Shown here: positions 44,144-53,357 of the stretch, one piece after another
Numbering within the stretch: position 1 is the first letter of the stretch
How the letters are laid out: the number at the start of each line of letters is the position of its first letter
DNA from: Marinimicrobium sp. C6131
GTDB lineage: Bacteria > Pseudomonadota > Gammaproteobacteria > Pseudomonadales > Cellvibrionaceae
Reading direction: 5' to 3'
DNA length: 64,000 bases
Assembly (NCBI RefSeq): GCF_026153455.1
Contig: NZ_CP110629.1
Location: 3,720,001 to 3,784,000 of the forward strand
Notes under the pieces: model-generated
Seen by the model: the letters and a program-made list of their open reading frames with translations, nothing else
Database searches by the model: none
Told to the model about the DNA's origin: nothing
Program-made: the position numbers and the translations under genes

Positions 44144-45181
44144 TTAAAGCTCCCGACGCAACACATCCACAATCGCCGCAATATGGTCTTCCCGGTCATT
44201 CAGGGCGGGAATGTAATGATAGGTCTCGCCACCGGCTTCCATAAAATACTCGCGGTTCTCCTCTTCCAGCTCTTCCAGCGTCTCCAGACAGTCAGCACTG
44301 AACGCTGGCGACAGTATGGCAATGTGCTTGATGCCATCCTTTGGAAGCTGCTTGAGCGTTTCATCGGTGTAGGGCTTGAGCCACTCCTCCCGACCGAAGC
44401 GGGACTGAAAGGTGGTCAGGCACTGCGACTCCTCAAGTCCCAGCTTTTCCCGCACCAGACGGGTGGTCTTGTGGCACAGGCAATGGTAGGGGTCGCCGTT
44501 GTCGAGATAGCGCTTTGGCGTGCCGTGGTAGGAGAACAGAAATTTATCCGGCATGCCGTGCGTATTGATGTGGTCCTGCACACTCTGGGCCAGGGCGCTG
44601 ATGTACAGCGGATTGTCCACGTAGCCGCTGATGAAACTGATCGAGGGCACCCAGCGCCAGGTTTTCAATTCATCGGCCAGGGCGTCGAACGTGGACGCTG
44701 TGGTGGGGGCCGCGTATTGCGGGTACAGCGGCAGTACCACAACGCGCCGGATACCCAGTTCCTGGAACTCCCGCATCCCCTTGGGAATGGAAGGGTTGCC
44801 ATAGCGCATGGCGAGCTTGACGATCACCTCCTCGCCCAGGGCTTTCTGCACGGCGTCACGCTGGCGCTGGCTGATCACCATCAATGGTGAGCCCTCGTCG
44901 CTCCAGACCGAGGCGTAGGCTTCGGCGGACTTCTTTGGGCGAATCCGCAGAATGATGCCGTGGAGGATGACCTTCCACAGCAGACGGGGCACCTCGATGA
45001 CACGGGGGTCAGACAGAAATTCTGCCAGGTAGCGGCGCAGCGCCGGAGGGGTGGGCGCATCGGGCGTGCCCAGGTTGGTGAGCAGCACCCCGGTTTTTTG
45101 CTGGGTGCGGCGGGTCTCATCCGAGGGTTTGTGAAAACGCTCTTCGATGCGGTCGTTGACCGCCCGGTATTGCTGGCTCAT
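44144..45181 (-). CDS. hemH: Ferrochelatase
   Basis: About 345 residues from the ATG at 45181 (MSQQYRAVNDRIEERF). A longer open frame to 45361 is unrelated. Signatures are GVLLTNLGTPDAPTPPALRRYLAEFLSDPRV, SPLMVISQRQ, VLPLYPQYAAPTTAS, FSYHGTPKRYLDNGDPYHCLC with the catalytic His, and AFSADCLETLEEL with the catalytic acid. It inserts ferrous iron into protoporphyrin IX, the final step of heme synthesis. It is divergent from the DCC gene. Confidence 0.96.
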   Translation of the reverse strand: MSQQYRAVNDRIEERFHKPSDETRRTQQKTGVLLTNLGTPDAPTPPALRRYLAEFLSDPRVIEVPRLLWKVILHGIILRIRPKKSAEAYASVWSDEGSPLMVISQRQRDAVQKALGEEVIVKLAMRYGNPSIPKGMREFQELGIRRVVVLPLYPQYAAPTTASTFDALADELKTWRWVPSISFISGYVDNPLYISALAQSVQDHINTHGMPDKFLFSYHGTPKRYLDNGDPYHCLCHKTTRLVREKLGLEESQCLTTFQSRFGREEWLKPYTDETLKQLPKDGIKHIAILSPAFSADCLETLEELEEENREYFMEAGGETYHYIPALNDREDHIAAIVDVLRREL

Positions 45182-45314
45182 GAAGTCTCCTGTCTGTTGG
45201 CCCGAACCGCAAACATAGCGGGTTGGGAGGGATAATGCTACCGCCGGTGGTGCTTTGATCCAGTGGTCCGCGGCAAGCGTATTCCCCGATAATGGAAAAG
45301 AGGTTGTACCCGTG

Positions 45315-45748
45315 ATGAATCGTTCTACTGCCAAGCGTTCAATCAAAGCAGATATTCCCACTCCGCAGCCCGGTCAAACCGTCACCACCCTGTATTACGA
45401 CGGTTTATGCCCTTTGTGTCAGCGTGAGATGACTTTATTGAAGCGTCTCAAGTCAGCGCAGCTCCGTCTGCTGGATATCCACAAGCAGTGGCAGTTGCCG
45501 GCGGAGCAGCGCGAGGCCATGTTGCGCCAACTCCACCTGAAGCTGCCCGATGGTCAGTGGTTGCTGGGCGCCGATGCCAGTGTCGAGGCACGAGGGTGGG
45601 CTGGCTGCTCAAGCCGCTGCGTTGGCCCCTGGTAGGCCGGATCGTGGACCGGATTTATCGGCGTTGGGCCAAGCGACGTTTCAAACGGTTGTACGGCAGT
45701 GGCCGTTACCTGTGTACCTTGCCTGAGGAGGCGCAAAATGATCCCTGA
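45315..45748 (+). pseudogene. DCC-family thiol oxidoreductase-like gene, frameshifted
   Basis: From the ATG at 45315 the frame encodes the DCC motif VTTLYYDGLCPLCQREMTLLKRL and continues to QWLLGADASVEARG. It then ends prematurely (stop at 45635). The expected C-terminal half, GWLLKPLRWPLVGRIVDRIYRRWAKRRFKRLYG, continues in another frame to 45748. The join near 45585-45600 fits a single missing base. Either the gene is inactive or there is an assembly/sequencing error in a G-rich run. DCC (DUF393) proteins have a CxxC thioredoxin-like motif. The next gene overlaps its true end, which suggests it was recently intact. Confidence 0.75.
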
Positions 45749-46049
45749 AGCGAGTCGTCCGGAGCGTCGTGCGGTGGTGATGAGTTTTGCCGATTGCGCG
45801 CATTATCTGGTGGGTTATACCGAGACGCCGGTGGGCTGGGCGGACGAAATCGAGGTGGTGCGGGACGAGCGGGGACGGGCGCAGAAGTTCCCCAGCCTGT
45901 ACGCGGCCAAGCGGTGGCTGGCACAGCGGGGAGCGGACAGAGCCTGGCTGGTGATGCAGACGCCCTATGATGAGATGGTGGGGCGGCCGACACCGGAAGA
46001 GTCGATGAGTGAGATTCCCTTGGTGCTGGTGGAACAGAATCACCGTTAG
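45738..46049 (+). CDS. Small hypothetical protein, DUF6482-like
   Basis: 103 residues from the ATG at 45738, with GAGGAGG upstream and an 11-bp overlap with the DCC gene's C-terminal frame. Segments SFADCAHYLVGY, KFPSLYAAKRWLAQRGADRAWLVMQTPYDEMVG resemble the small DUF6482 family. No signal peptide or membrane helix is present. Function is unknown; linkage suggests co-expression with the DCC protein. Confidence 0.7.
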   Translation: MIPEASRPERRAVVMSFADCAHYLVGYTETPVGWADEIEVVRDERGRAQKFPSLYAAKRWLAQRGADRAWLVMQTPYDEMVGRPTPEESMSEIPLVLVEQNHR

Positions 46050-46057
46050 CGCCTTGC

Positions 46058-46087
46058 GTCGGGTTAGGCCAACGGCCGTAACCCGAC
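46058..46087. repeat. Short extragenic palindrome
   Basis: GTCGGGTTA and TAACCCGAC flank GGCCAACGGCCG, itself partly palindromic. It lies in the convergent gap between the DUF6482-like gene and the PQQ dehydrogenase and probably serves as a transcription end. Confidence 0.6.
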
Positions 46088-46115
46088 AATTCCAACCATT
46101 CCTTCAGCCTGCTGT

Positions 46116-47279
46116 CTATTTGGCCGGCTCAACCTTCAGAATTTCCCCGTTGCGATCGTCGGTCAGCAGGTAGAGGTTGCCATCCGGCCCCTGAACGATA
46201 TCGCGCAGACGCTTGCCGATGCTCTCATCGAACATCCGCTCCTCGTGAGTGACTTTCTCACCGTCCAACTCCAGGCGTGACACCAGTTGGAACTTGAGCG
46301 CGGTGACCAGCAGGTTGCCGCGCCATTCGGGAAACTGGTTGCCGGTGTAGAACGTCATGCCGGCATTGGCGATGGATGGCACCCAGTAGTGGACGGGTTG
46401 CTCCATGCCCTCTTTTTCAGTGCCCTCACCGATTTTTCCACCGCCGTACTGTTCGCCGTAGGTAATGATCGGCCAGCCGTAGTTTTTGCCCGCCCGGGTC
46501 ACATTGATTTCGTCACCGCCCTGAGGGCCGTGCTCGCCGGTCCAGAGTTCGCGAGTGTCCGGGTGCAGGTCGGCGCCCTGGACGTTGCGATGGCCGTAGG
46601 ACCAGATTTCCGGCTGGGCATCTTTGTCGCCGACAAACGGATTGTCATCGGGCACACTGCCATCGGGGTTGATGCGGGCCACGGTGCCGATGTGACTGTC
46701 CAGTTCCTGGGGATAGTTGTCCTCGAAATCCTGCTGGCGATCCCCCATGGTGATGAACAGTGTACCGTCGTCGCGGAACACGAGACGTGAGCCGAAGTGC
46801 CCATTGCTGCGCACCTTGGGCTGCTGGCTGAAGATGACTTCCACGCCCTGCAGCTCATCCTGGTGGTTGGGCATCAACTTGCCCCGGGCCACAGCGGTGC
46901 TGGTACCGCCCTCACCGGGCTCGGAAAAGCTGAAGTACACCCAGCGGTTATCGACAAAGTCGGGATCAATCGCCACATCCAGCAGACCGCCCTGACCGCG
47001 GCTGGCAATCTCGGGCAGGCCCTTGAGTGCGGGACCCTTGGTGCCGTCGGCCCCGACAATCCGCAGGTCGCCGGAGCGTTCGGTGACCAACATATCACCG
47101 CCGGGCAGGAACGCCAGACCCCAGGGATTGCGCAGCCCGTCGGTGACCTGGGTCACTTTCAGGGTGGCTTTCTCGGTTTCGATAATGGTGGCGTGATCGT
47201 CCGCCTGAGCGCCAGTGGCCAGAAGGCCCAGCGCCGCGCAGGCCAGCACGGGCGACAAACGTGTCAACAGTGAAGCCAT
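46116..47279 (-). CDS. PQQ-dependent soluble aldose sugar dehydrogenase
   Basis: 387 residues from the ATG at 47279, with GAGGAGA upstream. An in-frame TTG five codons earlier is less likely. The signal peptide ends ALGLLATGAQA. Six-bladed propeller motifs include GLRNPWGLAFLPGGDMLVTERSGDLRIV, GQGGLLDVAIDPDFVDNRWVYFSF, NGHFGSRLVFRDDGTLFITMGDR, GHRNVQG and EHGPQGGDEINV. The family (YliI-like) oxidises aldoses in the periplasm using PQQ. Whether this host makes PQQ cannot be seen here. Confidence 0.92.
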   Translation of the reverse strand: MASLLTRLSPVLACAALGLLATGAQADDHATIIETEKATLKVTQVTDGLRNPWGLAFLPGGDMLVTERSGDLRIVGADGTKGPALKGLPEIASRGQGGLLDVAIDPDFVDNRWVYFSFSEPGEGGTSTAVARGKLMPNHQDELQGVEVIFSQQPKVRSNGHFGSRLVFRDDGTLFITMGDRQQDFEDNYPQELDSHIGTVARINPDGSVPDDNPFVGDKDAQPEIWSYGHRNVQGADLHPDTRELWTGEHGPQGGDEINVTRAGKNYGWPIITYGEQYGGGKIGEGTEKEGMEQPVHYWVPSIANAGMTFYTGNQFPEWRGNLLVTALKFQLVSRLELDGEKVTHEERMFDESIGKRLRDIVQGPDGNLYLLTDDRNGEILKVEPAK

Positions 47280-47467
47280 GGTCAGTCTCCTCAAGTCAGT
47301 GAAAAAGGGTGTGACCTGATGATACGCAGCCCACGTGGGTTTGAATCAGTGGGCAAGGATGTCAGGCACTGTAAAGAATGGTGTATACAGCCTAGCACAG
47401 GCAGTGTGAAGAAGGGTTAAGCGCGGGGCTGACGCCGCCGCGCATCAGACGCTGCAGATCCCGGAGG

Positions 47468-48616
47468 TCAGCGCTTCAGATCGGCCACGGCGAAATAGGC
47501 TGGTTTGGGCTGCATGTCCCGGTCGAACAGCAATGGGTAGTTGGTGCGTCCGCCCACCGGGAAGTTGTTCTTCCAGGATTCGCCATCGTGGGTGCCCCAG
47601 AGGGTAATCCGGTCGATCTTGTCCCGGTGCTTGAGGAACAGCTTGAACATTTCCACGTAGCGTTCGGTCAGTCGCTCCTGCATGTCCTCGGGCAGGCCGT
47701 CCGGGTAGGGGTTCAGCTCGTCGGCATACTCGAAGTTGTCCGAAATGTTCGCCCCGGTGTGCTCCCAGGCGACCGGCAGTACGTCGATTTCCAACTCGGT
47801 GCAGTGAATGCGCATGCCTTCGGCGGCGTAGGCCTCGATACTGGCTTCGAATTCGCCCAGGTCCGGATAGTCCAGACCCACGTGGCTCTGCAGGCCAACG
47901 CCGTGAATCGGCACGCCGCGCTTTTTGTAGTCGCGGATCACATCGACCAGGAATTCCCGTTTGCCCGGGTTGTGCATGTTGTAGTCGTTGTAAATCAGGT
48001 GCGCGTCCGGATCCATTTCGTGGGCCAGTCGGAAGGCACGCTCGACATAGTCGGCTCCGCCCATGGTTTTGAACCAGGCGCTCTCTCTCCAGCCTTTGTC
48101 TTCATCAATCGCTTCGTTGACCACATCCCAGATCTTGATTTTGCCCTTGTAGCGCTCCATCAGGGTGCGAATGTGGGTGTCCATCCGCTTGATCAGCTCC
48201 GAACGGTCGATGGGGCGGCCGTTCGGGTAGACGAAGAAGTCTTCCGGAACCTGGGAGTGCCACACCAGGGCGTGCCCGACGATGTCCATATTGTGCTGTT
48301 GGCCGAACGCCACAAAGCGGTCCGCCAGCTCCCAGTCCCACTCGCCCTGGCGGGGCTGCACCAGCGCGGACTTCATGCAGTTCTCGGCGGTGATGGAGTT
48401 GAACTCCCTGGCGATCAGGGTTTTCAGGTGCTGGTCGTCATCGGCCAGGGTCTGATTGCTGATGGCGGTGCCCATCAGGAAGTCATCCCCGTAGAGATTT
48501 TTCAGTCCGGTCCGTTCGGCGGCGCCGTTGATGGCACAGGCCTTGAGGTTGGCCAGGGCGGCCAGTGAGGCGCTGCCCAGCAGGAATTTGCGTCGGGAGA
48601 TGGGGTTCATAAGCAT
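47468..48616 (-). CDS. GH10 endo-1,4-beta-xylanase
   Basis: 382 residues. The N-terminus MLMNPISRRKFLLGSASLAAL is a twin-arginine-type signal ending near LKAC, which might be lipidated. A single GH10 TIM barrel follows: FNSITAENCMK, GHALVWHSQVP, WDVVNEAI with the acid/base Glu, YNDYNMHNPGK, GLQSHVG and HCTELEIDV with the nucleophile Glu, then TLWGTHDGESW. It cuts xylan backbones. The ATG at 48610 is an alternative start. No other xylan gene is nearby. Confidence 0.94.
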   Translation of the reverse strand: MLMNPISRRKFLLGSASLAALANLKACAINGAAERTGLKNLYGDDFLMGTAISNQTLADDDQHLKTLIAREFNSITAENCMKSALVQPRQGEWDWELADRFVAFGQQHNMDIVGHALVWHSQVPEDFFVYPNGRPIDRSELIKRMDTHIRTLMERYKGKIKIWDVVNEAIDEDKGWRESAWFKTMGGADYVERAFRLAHEMDPDAHLIYNDYNMHNPGKREFLVDVIRDYKKRGVPIHGVGLQSHVGLDYPDLGEFEASIEAYAAEGMRIHCTELEIDVLPVAWEHTGANISDNFEYADELNPYPDGLPEDMQERLTERYVEMFKLFLKHRDKIDRITLWGTHDGESWKNNFPVGGRTNYPLLFDRDMQPKPAYFAVADLKR

Positions 48617-48848
48617 GACCTGTTACGTTTGGGCCCGGCCTGAACGGCGGGCGTCTATCTTATATTCAGGCTGACCATTAAAGCACGGATGGCGGCTCGC
48701 GAAAAGTGTTCAGCGCCACTCCCGGTCCGCGTGTGGGGGATGATTCTTCTGCCTTACGCTGCATGGGGGTTGCATCTTACCTACACTGGGTTATAAAGGC
48801 ACATCGAGTTTATAAAAACCGTCTCTGGCACAGCAGCAAAGGGCCACT

Positions 48849-49820
48849 ATGCTCACCTATTTCCCCGAAATCAAACCTTACGCGCGCCACCAGGTTCCTG
48901 TTGGTGGTGGTCATCAGTTGTACGTGGATGAGTCCGGTAACCCCGAGGGAATTCCGGTCCTGTTTGTCCACGGTGGTCCCGGCGCCGGCTGTGGGAAATA
49001 CGATCGCCGCTACTTTGATCCGGAGTGTTACCGCATCATTCTGTTCGACCAGCGCGGTGCCGGTCGCTCTACGCCCCATGCGAGCCTGGAGGGCAACAAT
49101 ACCCGGGCGCTGGTGGCGGACATGGAAGAGATCCGCCGCTTTCTGGGGGTGGAGAAGTGGGTGCTGTTCGGTGGCTCCTGGGGTTCGACCCTGAGTCTGG
49201 TGTACGCCGAAACCCACCCGGAACGGGTGCTTGGACTGATCCTCCGGGGGATTTTCCTGTGCCGACCGCAGGACCTGCAGTGGTTCTATCAGGGGGGGGC
49301 CGCCCATGTCTTCCCGGATTACTGGCAGGAGTTCCTGCAGCCCGTGGCTGAAGAGGAGCGGGGCGATCTGATCCAGGCTTACTATCGATTGCTGACCGGC
49401 GACAATGATCTGCTCAAAATGGGCGCGGCCAAGGCCTGGTCCATATGGGAGGGGCGCTGCGCCACCCTGCGACCCAATCATGAGGTGGTCGAGTCGTTCT
49501 CCAAGCCCCATCGTGCCCTGGCCCTGGCCTGTATCGAGGCGCACTACTTTGTGAACCAGGCCTTTCTGGAACCGGACCAGATTGTGCGCAACGCGCACCG
49601 TTTATCCGGCATCCCGGGGGTGATCATTCACGGCCGTTACGACATGGTCTGCCCGCTGGATAATGCCTTTGAGCTGCAGAAAGCCTGGCCTGACGCCGAA
49701 TTGCAGATCATCCGTGAGTCCGGGCATTCGGCGTCCGAACCCGGAACCGTGGATGCGCTGGTGCGGGCCACCGAAGATATGGTCCGTCGGCTACGCCATG
49801 AAGACGACAATCTGGCCTGA
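48849..49820 (+). CDS. pip: Proline iminopeptidase
   Basis: 323 residues with the alpha/beta-hydrolase fold. Motifs are FVHGGPGAGC (oxyanion hole), LFDQRGAGRSTPHA, the nucleophile elbow LFGGSWGSTLSLVYAETHPERV, HGRYDMVCP with the acid, and ESGHSASEPG with the catalytic His. It removes N-terminal proline from peptides in the cytoplasm. The dtd gene follows after 17 bp, so the two are probably co-transcribed. Confidence 0.95.
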   Translation: MLTYFPEIKPYARHQVPVGGGHQLYVDESGNPEGIPVLFVHGGPGAGCGKYDRRYFDPECYRIILFDQRGAGRSTPHASLEGNNTRALVADMEEIRRFLGVEKWVLFGGSWGSTLSLVYAETHPERVLGLILRGIFLCRPQDLQWFYQGGAAHVFPDYWQEFLQPVAEEERGDLIQAYYRLLTGDNDLLKMGAAKAWSIWEGRCATLRPNHEVVESFSKPHRALALACIEAHYFVNQAFLEPDQIVRNAHRLSGIPGVIIHGRYDMVCPLDNAFELQKAWPDAELQIIRESGHSASEPGTVDALVRATEDMVRRLRHEDDNLA

Positions 49821-49837
49821 GTTGGGGGAGCGTCGTC

Positions 49838-50275
49838 ATGTTGGGATTGATTCAGCGAGTCCGCCACGCCAGTGTGGCGGTGGACGATCAGGTCGTGGGC
49901 GAGATCGGTCCGGGGTTGCTTCTGTTCCTGGGGGTTGAAAAGGACGATGATGAAGGAACGGCCGATGCGTTACTGAAGAAGGTATTGGCCTACCGGGTAT
50001 TTGCCGATACCGAGGGCAAGATGAACCTGAATGTGCAGCAGGCGGGTGGCGGGCTACTGGTGGTGTCCCAGTTCACCCTGGCCGCCGACACCCGCAAGGG
50101 GCTGCGGCCGAGTTTCTCACGTGCCGGCTCTCCGGCGCTCGCCGAATCTATTTACGATTATTTTGTCTCCCGTGCCCGGACCCTGCACGAGCCGGTCGCC
50201 ACCGGCGTATTTGCGGCCGATATGCAGGTCAGCCTGCAGAACGATGGGCCGGTCACCTTCATGCTGTCCGCCTGA
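49838..50275 (+). CDS. dtd: D-aminoacyl-tRNA deacylase
   Basis: 145 residues, the normal length. Starts MLGLIQRVRHASVAVDDQVVGEIGPGLLLFLGV. Active-site motifs LLVVSQFTLAADTRKGLRPSF and NDGPVTFML (the Gly-cisPro region) are present. It hydrolyses D-amino acids wrongly attached to tRNA. It is co-directional with pip and ends 6 bp from the convergent solute-binding-like gene. Confidence 0.97.
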   Translation: MLGLIQRVRHASVAVDDQVVGEIGPGLLLFLGVEKDDDEGTADALLKKVLAYRVFADTEGKMNLNVQQAGGGLLVVSQFTLAADTRKGLRPSFSRAGSPALAESIYDYFVSRARTLHEPVATGVFAADMQVSLQNDGPVTFMLSA

Positions 50276-50280
50276 AAAGG

Positions 50281-51183
50281 TCAGTGAAGCGGTCGGGAGC
50301 ACAGATGATCGGGCCAGGGGCGAATCCAGGTATTGCTTTGGCCGAGAAAAGCCGGATCGCTGTGCTGCGGATTGCATAGGTAGAGCAGGGTGCGCTGGTC
50401 GAGATTCAGCTGCTCAAAGACGGCCACGATCAGCGGGTGCGAATGGAAAAATGTGTCGAACGAACCGTCGGCTTTGGCGCGCCGCAGCCCCTCCTCCACC
50501 CGCTCGGCCAGCGCGGTGTGCTCCTTGTTCACGTAAAAGTACACTGGCCAAGGGTAGGCCAGTACCAGATTCGACTCAACGGCCAGTCCACTGATATCAA
50601 AGCTTTGCGCCTCACTCATGACTTCCTGGGCGCCCCGGGGAAAGAAGTCAAAGCGTCCCGCTCGAAGCATTCGGAACAGGGACTCGTACTTGCTCGTGGT
50701 GGTGACCGGAATGCCGTGCATTCGCAGTACTTGTACATCAAACCAGCCCTCACCTTGACCGGCCCGGAAGGCGCTCAGGTCCTTCAGGGTTTTCACCCGG
50801 TCGAAACGGGGTTGATCATCAGCGCGGATAAACGCTATCCGATACCCCATCAGGCCTTTCAATAACGGGACGGGAATGGCCCGGAAGCGCTCATTACGTT
50901 CAGGCATGACGGTGGCATCAATGATGTGAATATTTTCCTGCCGGGAGAGTTCCTGGTACAACCTGGCCTGAGGTTTGGGTTGCTGGGACAGGGTAACCTT
51001 GCAGGGACCAAAATCACGTTCGGTTTTATCCAGTGCCAACTGCAACAATTGGGCAAAGTAGTTGCGGTGGTCATGGCGGATTTCATCGCGTAGGGGCAGC
51101 ACCAACCGGTCGGTGGTCGTGTCGCGATCCAGTTGGCACGCAGCGGCTGCGGTTTCACTGAGCATTACAAAAGGCAGACTCAT
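50281..51183 (-). CDS. Periplasmic solute-binding-like protein
   Basis: About 300 residues with a family-3 solute-binding fold (LSAFRAGQGEGWFDVQVLRMHGIPV, KYESLFRMLRAGRFDFFPRG, LAVESNLVLAYPWPVYFYVNKEH). The coordinate uses the ATG at 51183, but the basic residues of a good signal peptide (KTPRARSLPAAIVTLL) lie just upstream in the same open frame. The true start may therefore be a non-ATG codon near 51230. No transporter genes are beside it; such orphan proteins may have sensory roles. The open frame fuses upstream with a decayed copy of the same gene. Confidence 0.7.
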   Translation of the reverse strand: MSLPFVMLSETAAAACQLDRDTTTDRLVLPLRDEIRHDHRNYFAQLLQLALDKTERDFGPCKVTLSQQPKPQARLYQELSRQENIHIIDATVMPERNERFRAIPVPLLKGLMGYRIAFIRADDQPRFDRVKTLKDLSAFRAGQGEGWFDVQVLRMHGIPVTTTSKYESLFRMLRAGRFDFFPRGAQEVMSEAQSFDISGLAVESNLVLAYPWPVYFYVNKEHTALAERVEEGLRRAKADGSFDTFFHSHPLIVAVFEQLNLDQRTLLYLCNPQHSDPAFLGQSNTWIRPWPDHLCSRPLH

Positions 51184-51349
51184 TAGCAAAGTGACGATTG
51201 CCGCCGGGAGCGAACGGGCGCGCGGGGTTTTCAGATAGGCACAAAAGGTCTCTGCGCCCTGAAGAATCGAGTGGATGAAAGGCGGGTTCACAGTGCGCGA
51301 TGACTCCAGTGGTATATCCGTCTGGTCCAGTGTAGGAAGAGTCGCGTTT

Positions 51350-51690
51350 TTACACAAGTGTGTTGGCCAGGGTTGAATCCAGATGTTGGCCCGCTGGAGC
51401 AGATCCGGGTCCCGGTGGTGGGGGTAAGCCAGCAGCAAAGCCGGCTCAATAATCAAACCTTCGGTATCAAAATTGGCCTGTTCGTCGAGAATTATCTGAG
51501 CGCCGCGTGGAAAAAAACCGAATCGTTCCGCTTGCAGCATACGAAACGGGGATTCGATGCGGGCAAACACCTGTTTATCTGATTTCCGGATAAAAAAGTC
51601 GGTAGCCGATCAATCCTTCCAACAGTGGCACCGGTATCGCCAGGAAGCGCTCACTGCGCCCAAGTGCGGCGGTTGCGCAATAACCATCTT
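51350..51690 (-). pseudogene. Decayed tandem copy of the solute-binding-like gene
   Basis: Translated pieces match the intact neighbour: RSERFLAIPVPLLEGLIGYR (intact ERNERFRAIPVPLLKGLMGYR), then after a frameshift in a T-run FIRKSDKQ, then SPFRMLQAERFGFFPRGAQ, LLLAYP and WIQPWPTHLC. Segments between these blocks are deleted. The relic ends against the ubiB stop. It must be the remains of a tandem duplication. Confidence 0.8.
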
Positions 51691-53355
51691 TTATTTGCGC
51701 AGGATCAATACCGCCAAACCGAGGGTTAACAAGGCCCAGCTCTCCGGGGGAATCTGTCCCCAGTCAATGCGCTCAGCCCAAGCGGTGAGGGGGCCTCCCA
51801 AATGGGGCCAGGCAGTAATGCCGGCGCCGATCAATGCCAGGGTGGCAATCACGGTGCGGCGGCGTCCCCGGCGCCGGTTCTGTTGCTGGCGCTGCAGTTC
51901 CTGGGTCTGTGCTTCCAGGTGGTGGGATACTTTGCTGAGGCTCTGCAGTTGTTGCAGACCACCAAAAATCAGTTCCGGCACTTGGGGGAACTTCTCCATC
52001 CACTCCGGCGCATAACGTTGGAGCTGACCCCAGAGCGCCTTGGGGTGGAAGCGGTTTTTCAGCCAGCGTTCGAGGAAGGGGTGGGCGGTGACCCACAGAT
52101 CCAGGTCCGGATAGAGTTGGCGACCCAGTCCTTCAATATTGAGCAGGGTTTTCTGCAACAACACCAGTTGCGGCTGAACTTCCATATCGAACCGGCGCGC
52201 GGTGCGGAACAGACTCATCAACAGATGCCCGAACGAAATGTCTTTCAGCGGTTTTTCAAAAATCGGTTCGCACACGGTGCGCACCGCGGCTTCGAGTTCC
52301 TCGACCCGGGTGCCCTCGGGGACCCAGCCACTTTGCACGTGCAGCTCGGCGACCTGCCGGTAGTCGCGCCGGAACATGGCGAGCAGGTTGCGCGCCAGGT
52401 AGTACTGATCTTCCCGGGTCAGGGAACCGACAATGGCCATATCCACAGCAATGTACTTGGGGTACTCCGGGTTTTCAGTGGCGACGAAAATATTGCCCGG
52501 GTGCATGTCCGCGTGAAAAAAGTTGTGCTCAAACACCTGCTTGAAAAAAATCTCCACGCCGCGTTCGGCCAACGCTTTCATGTCCGTGCCCTGGGCCTGA
52601 AGCTCGTCAATGTGCGTCACTGGGATGCCGTGAATGCGCTCCATCACCAGCACGTTATTGCGGGTGTAGTCCCAGTAGATTTCCGGAACATACAGTAGCG
52701 GAGAGCCATCGAAGTTGCGCCGGAGCTGGGAGGCGTTGGCCGCTTCGCGCTGCAGGTCCAGCTCATCGAAAATGGTATTGCGATAATCGCGAACCACATC
52801 CACCGGGTGCAGGCGTTTGCCATCGATGCTGTAGCGCTCCACCAGTCGGGCGATCATCATCAGCAGACGCACGTCCTGCTCAATGACCCGCTCGATGCCG
52901 GGGCGAACGATTTTGATCACGACGCGCTGACCGTTATGCAGCGTGGCGCCGTGCACCTGGGCCACCGACGCCGAAGCCAGCGGTTCCTGCTCGTAGCTGG
53001 CAAACACCGTGTCGACGCTTTCCCCCAGGCCCCGCTCGACCAGAGCACGAAATTCGGACTTGTCGAACGGCGGCACCTTGTCCTGCAGCCGGTTCAGATC
53101 GTCCATCATATCCGGTGGCACCAGGTCCGGACGGGTCGAGAGCAACTGACCAAACTTGATGAAAATCGGGCCCAGATCTTCCAGTGCCCGGCGCAGTCGC
53201 TCCCCCCGGGTCATATTACCGGCGGGTTTGAGTTTGCACGGCAGCAGGAACAGCCGCACGTACCAGGGCAACTGACCGGGCGGAATCAACAGATCCAGCC
53301 GGTAGCGCCAGATGACAAAACTGATGGTGAGCAGGCGACGGAGTACGACTAACAC
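51691..53355 (-). CDS. ubiB: Ubiquinone biosynthesis kinase-like protein UbiB
   Basis: 554 residues from a GTG at 53355, two bases past the ubiJ stop. ABC1/UbiB signatures are LGPIFIKFGQLLSTRPDLVPPDMMDDLNRLQDKVPPF (KxGQ motif), ASASVAQVHGATLHNG (Ala-rich nucleotide loop), FFHADMHPGNIFV and YIAVDMAIVGSL. Two C-terminal hydrophobic helices anchor it to the membrane (VIATLALIGAGITAWP, SWALLTLGLAVLIL). It is an atypical kinase/ATPase needed for coenzyme Q synthesis. It is last in the ubiE-ubiJ-ubiB operon. Confidence 0.96.
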   Translation of the reverse strand: MLVVLRRLLTISFVIWRYRLDLLIPPGQLPWYVRLFLLPCKLKPAGNMTRGERLRRALEDLGPIFIKFGQLLSTRPDLVPPDMMDDLNRLQDKVPPFDKSEFRALVERGLGESVDTVFASYEQEPLASASVAQVHGATLHNGQRVVIKIVRPGIERVIEQDVRLLMMIARLVERYSIDGKRLHPVDVVRDYRNTIFDELDLQREAANASQLRRNFDGSPLLYVPEIYWDYTRNNVLVMERIHGIPVTHIDELQAQGTDMKALAERGVEIFFKQVFEHNFFHADMHPGNIFVATENPEYPKYIAVDMAIVGSLTREDQYYLARNLLAMFRRDYRQVAELHVQSGWVPEGTRVEELEAAVRTVCEPIFEKPLKDISFGHLLMSLFRTARRFDMEVQPQLVLLQKTLLNIEGLGRQLYPDLDLWVTAHPFLERWLKNRFHPKALWGQLQRYAPEWMEKFPQVPELIFGGLQQLQSLSKVSHHLEAQTQELQRQQQNRRRGRRRTVIATLALIGAGITAWPHLGGPLTAWAERIDWGQIPPESWALLTLGLAVLILRK

Positions 53356-53357
53356 GC

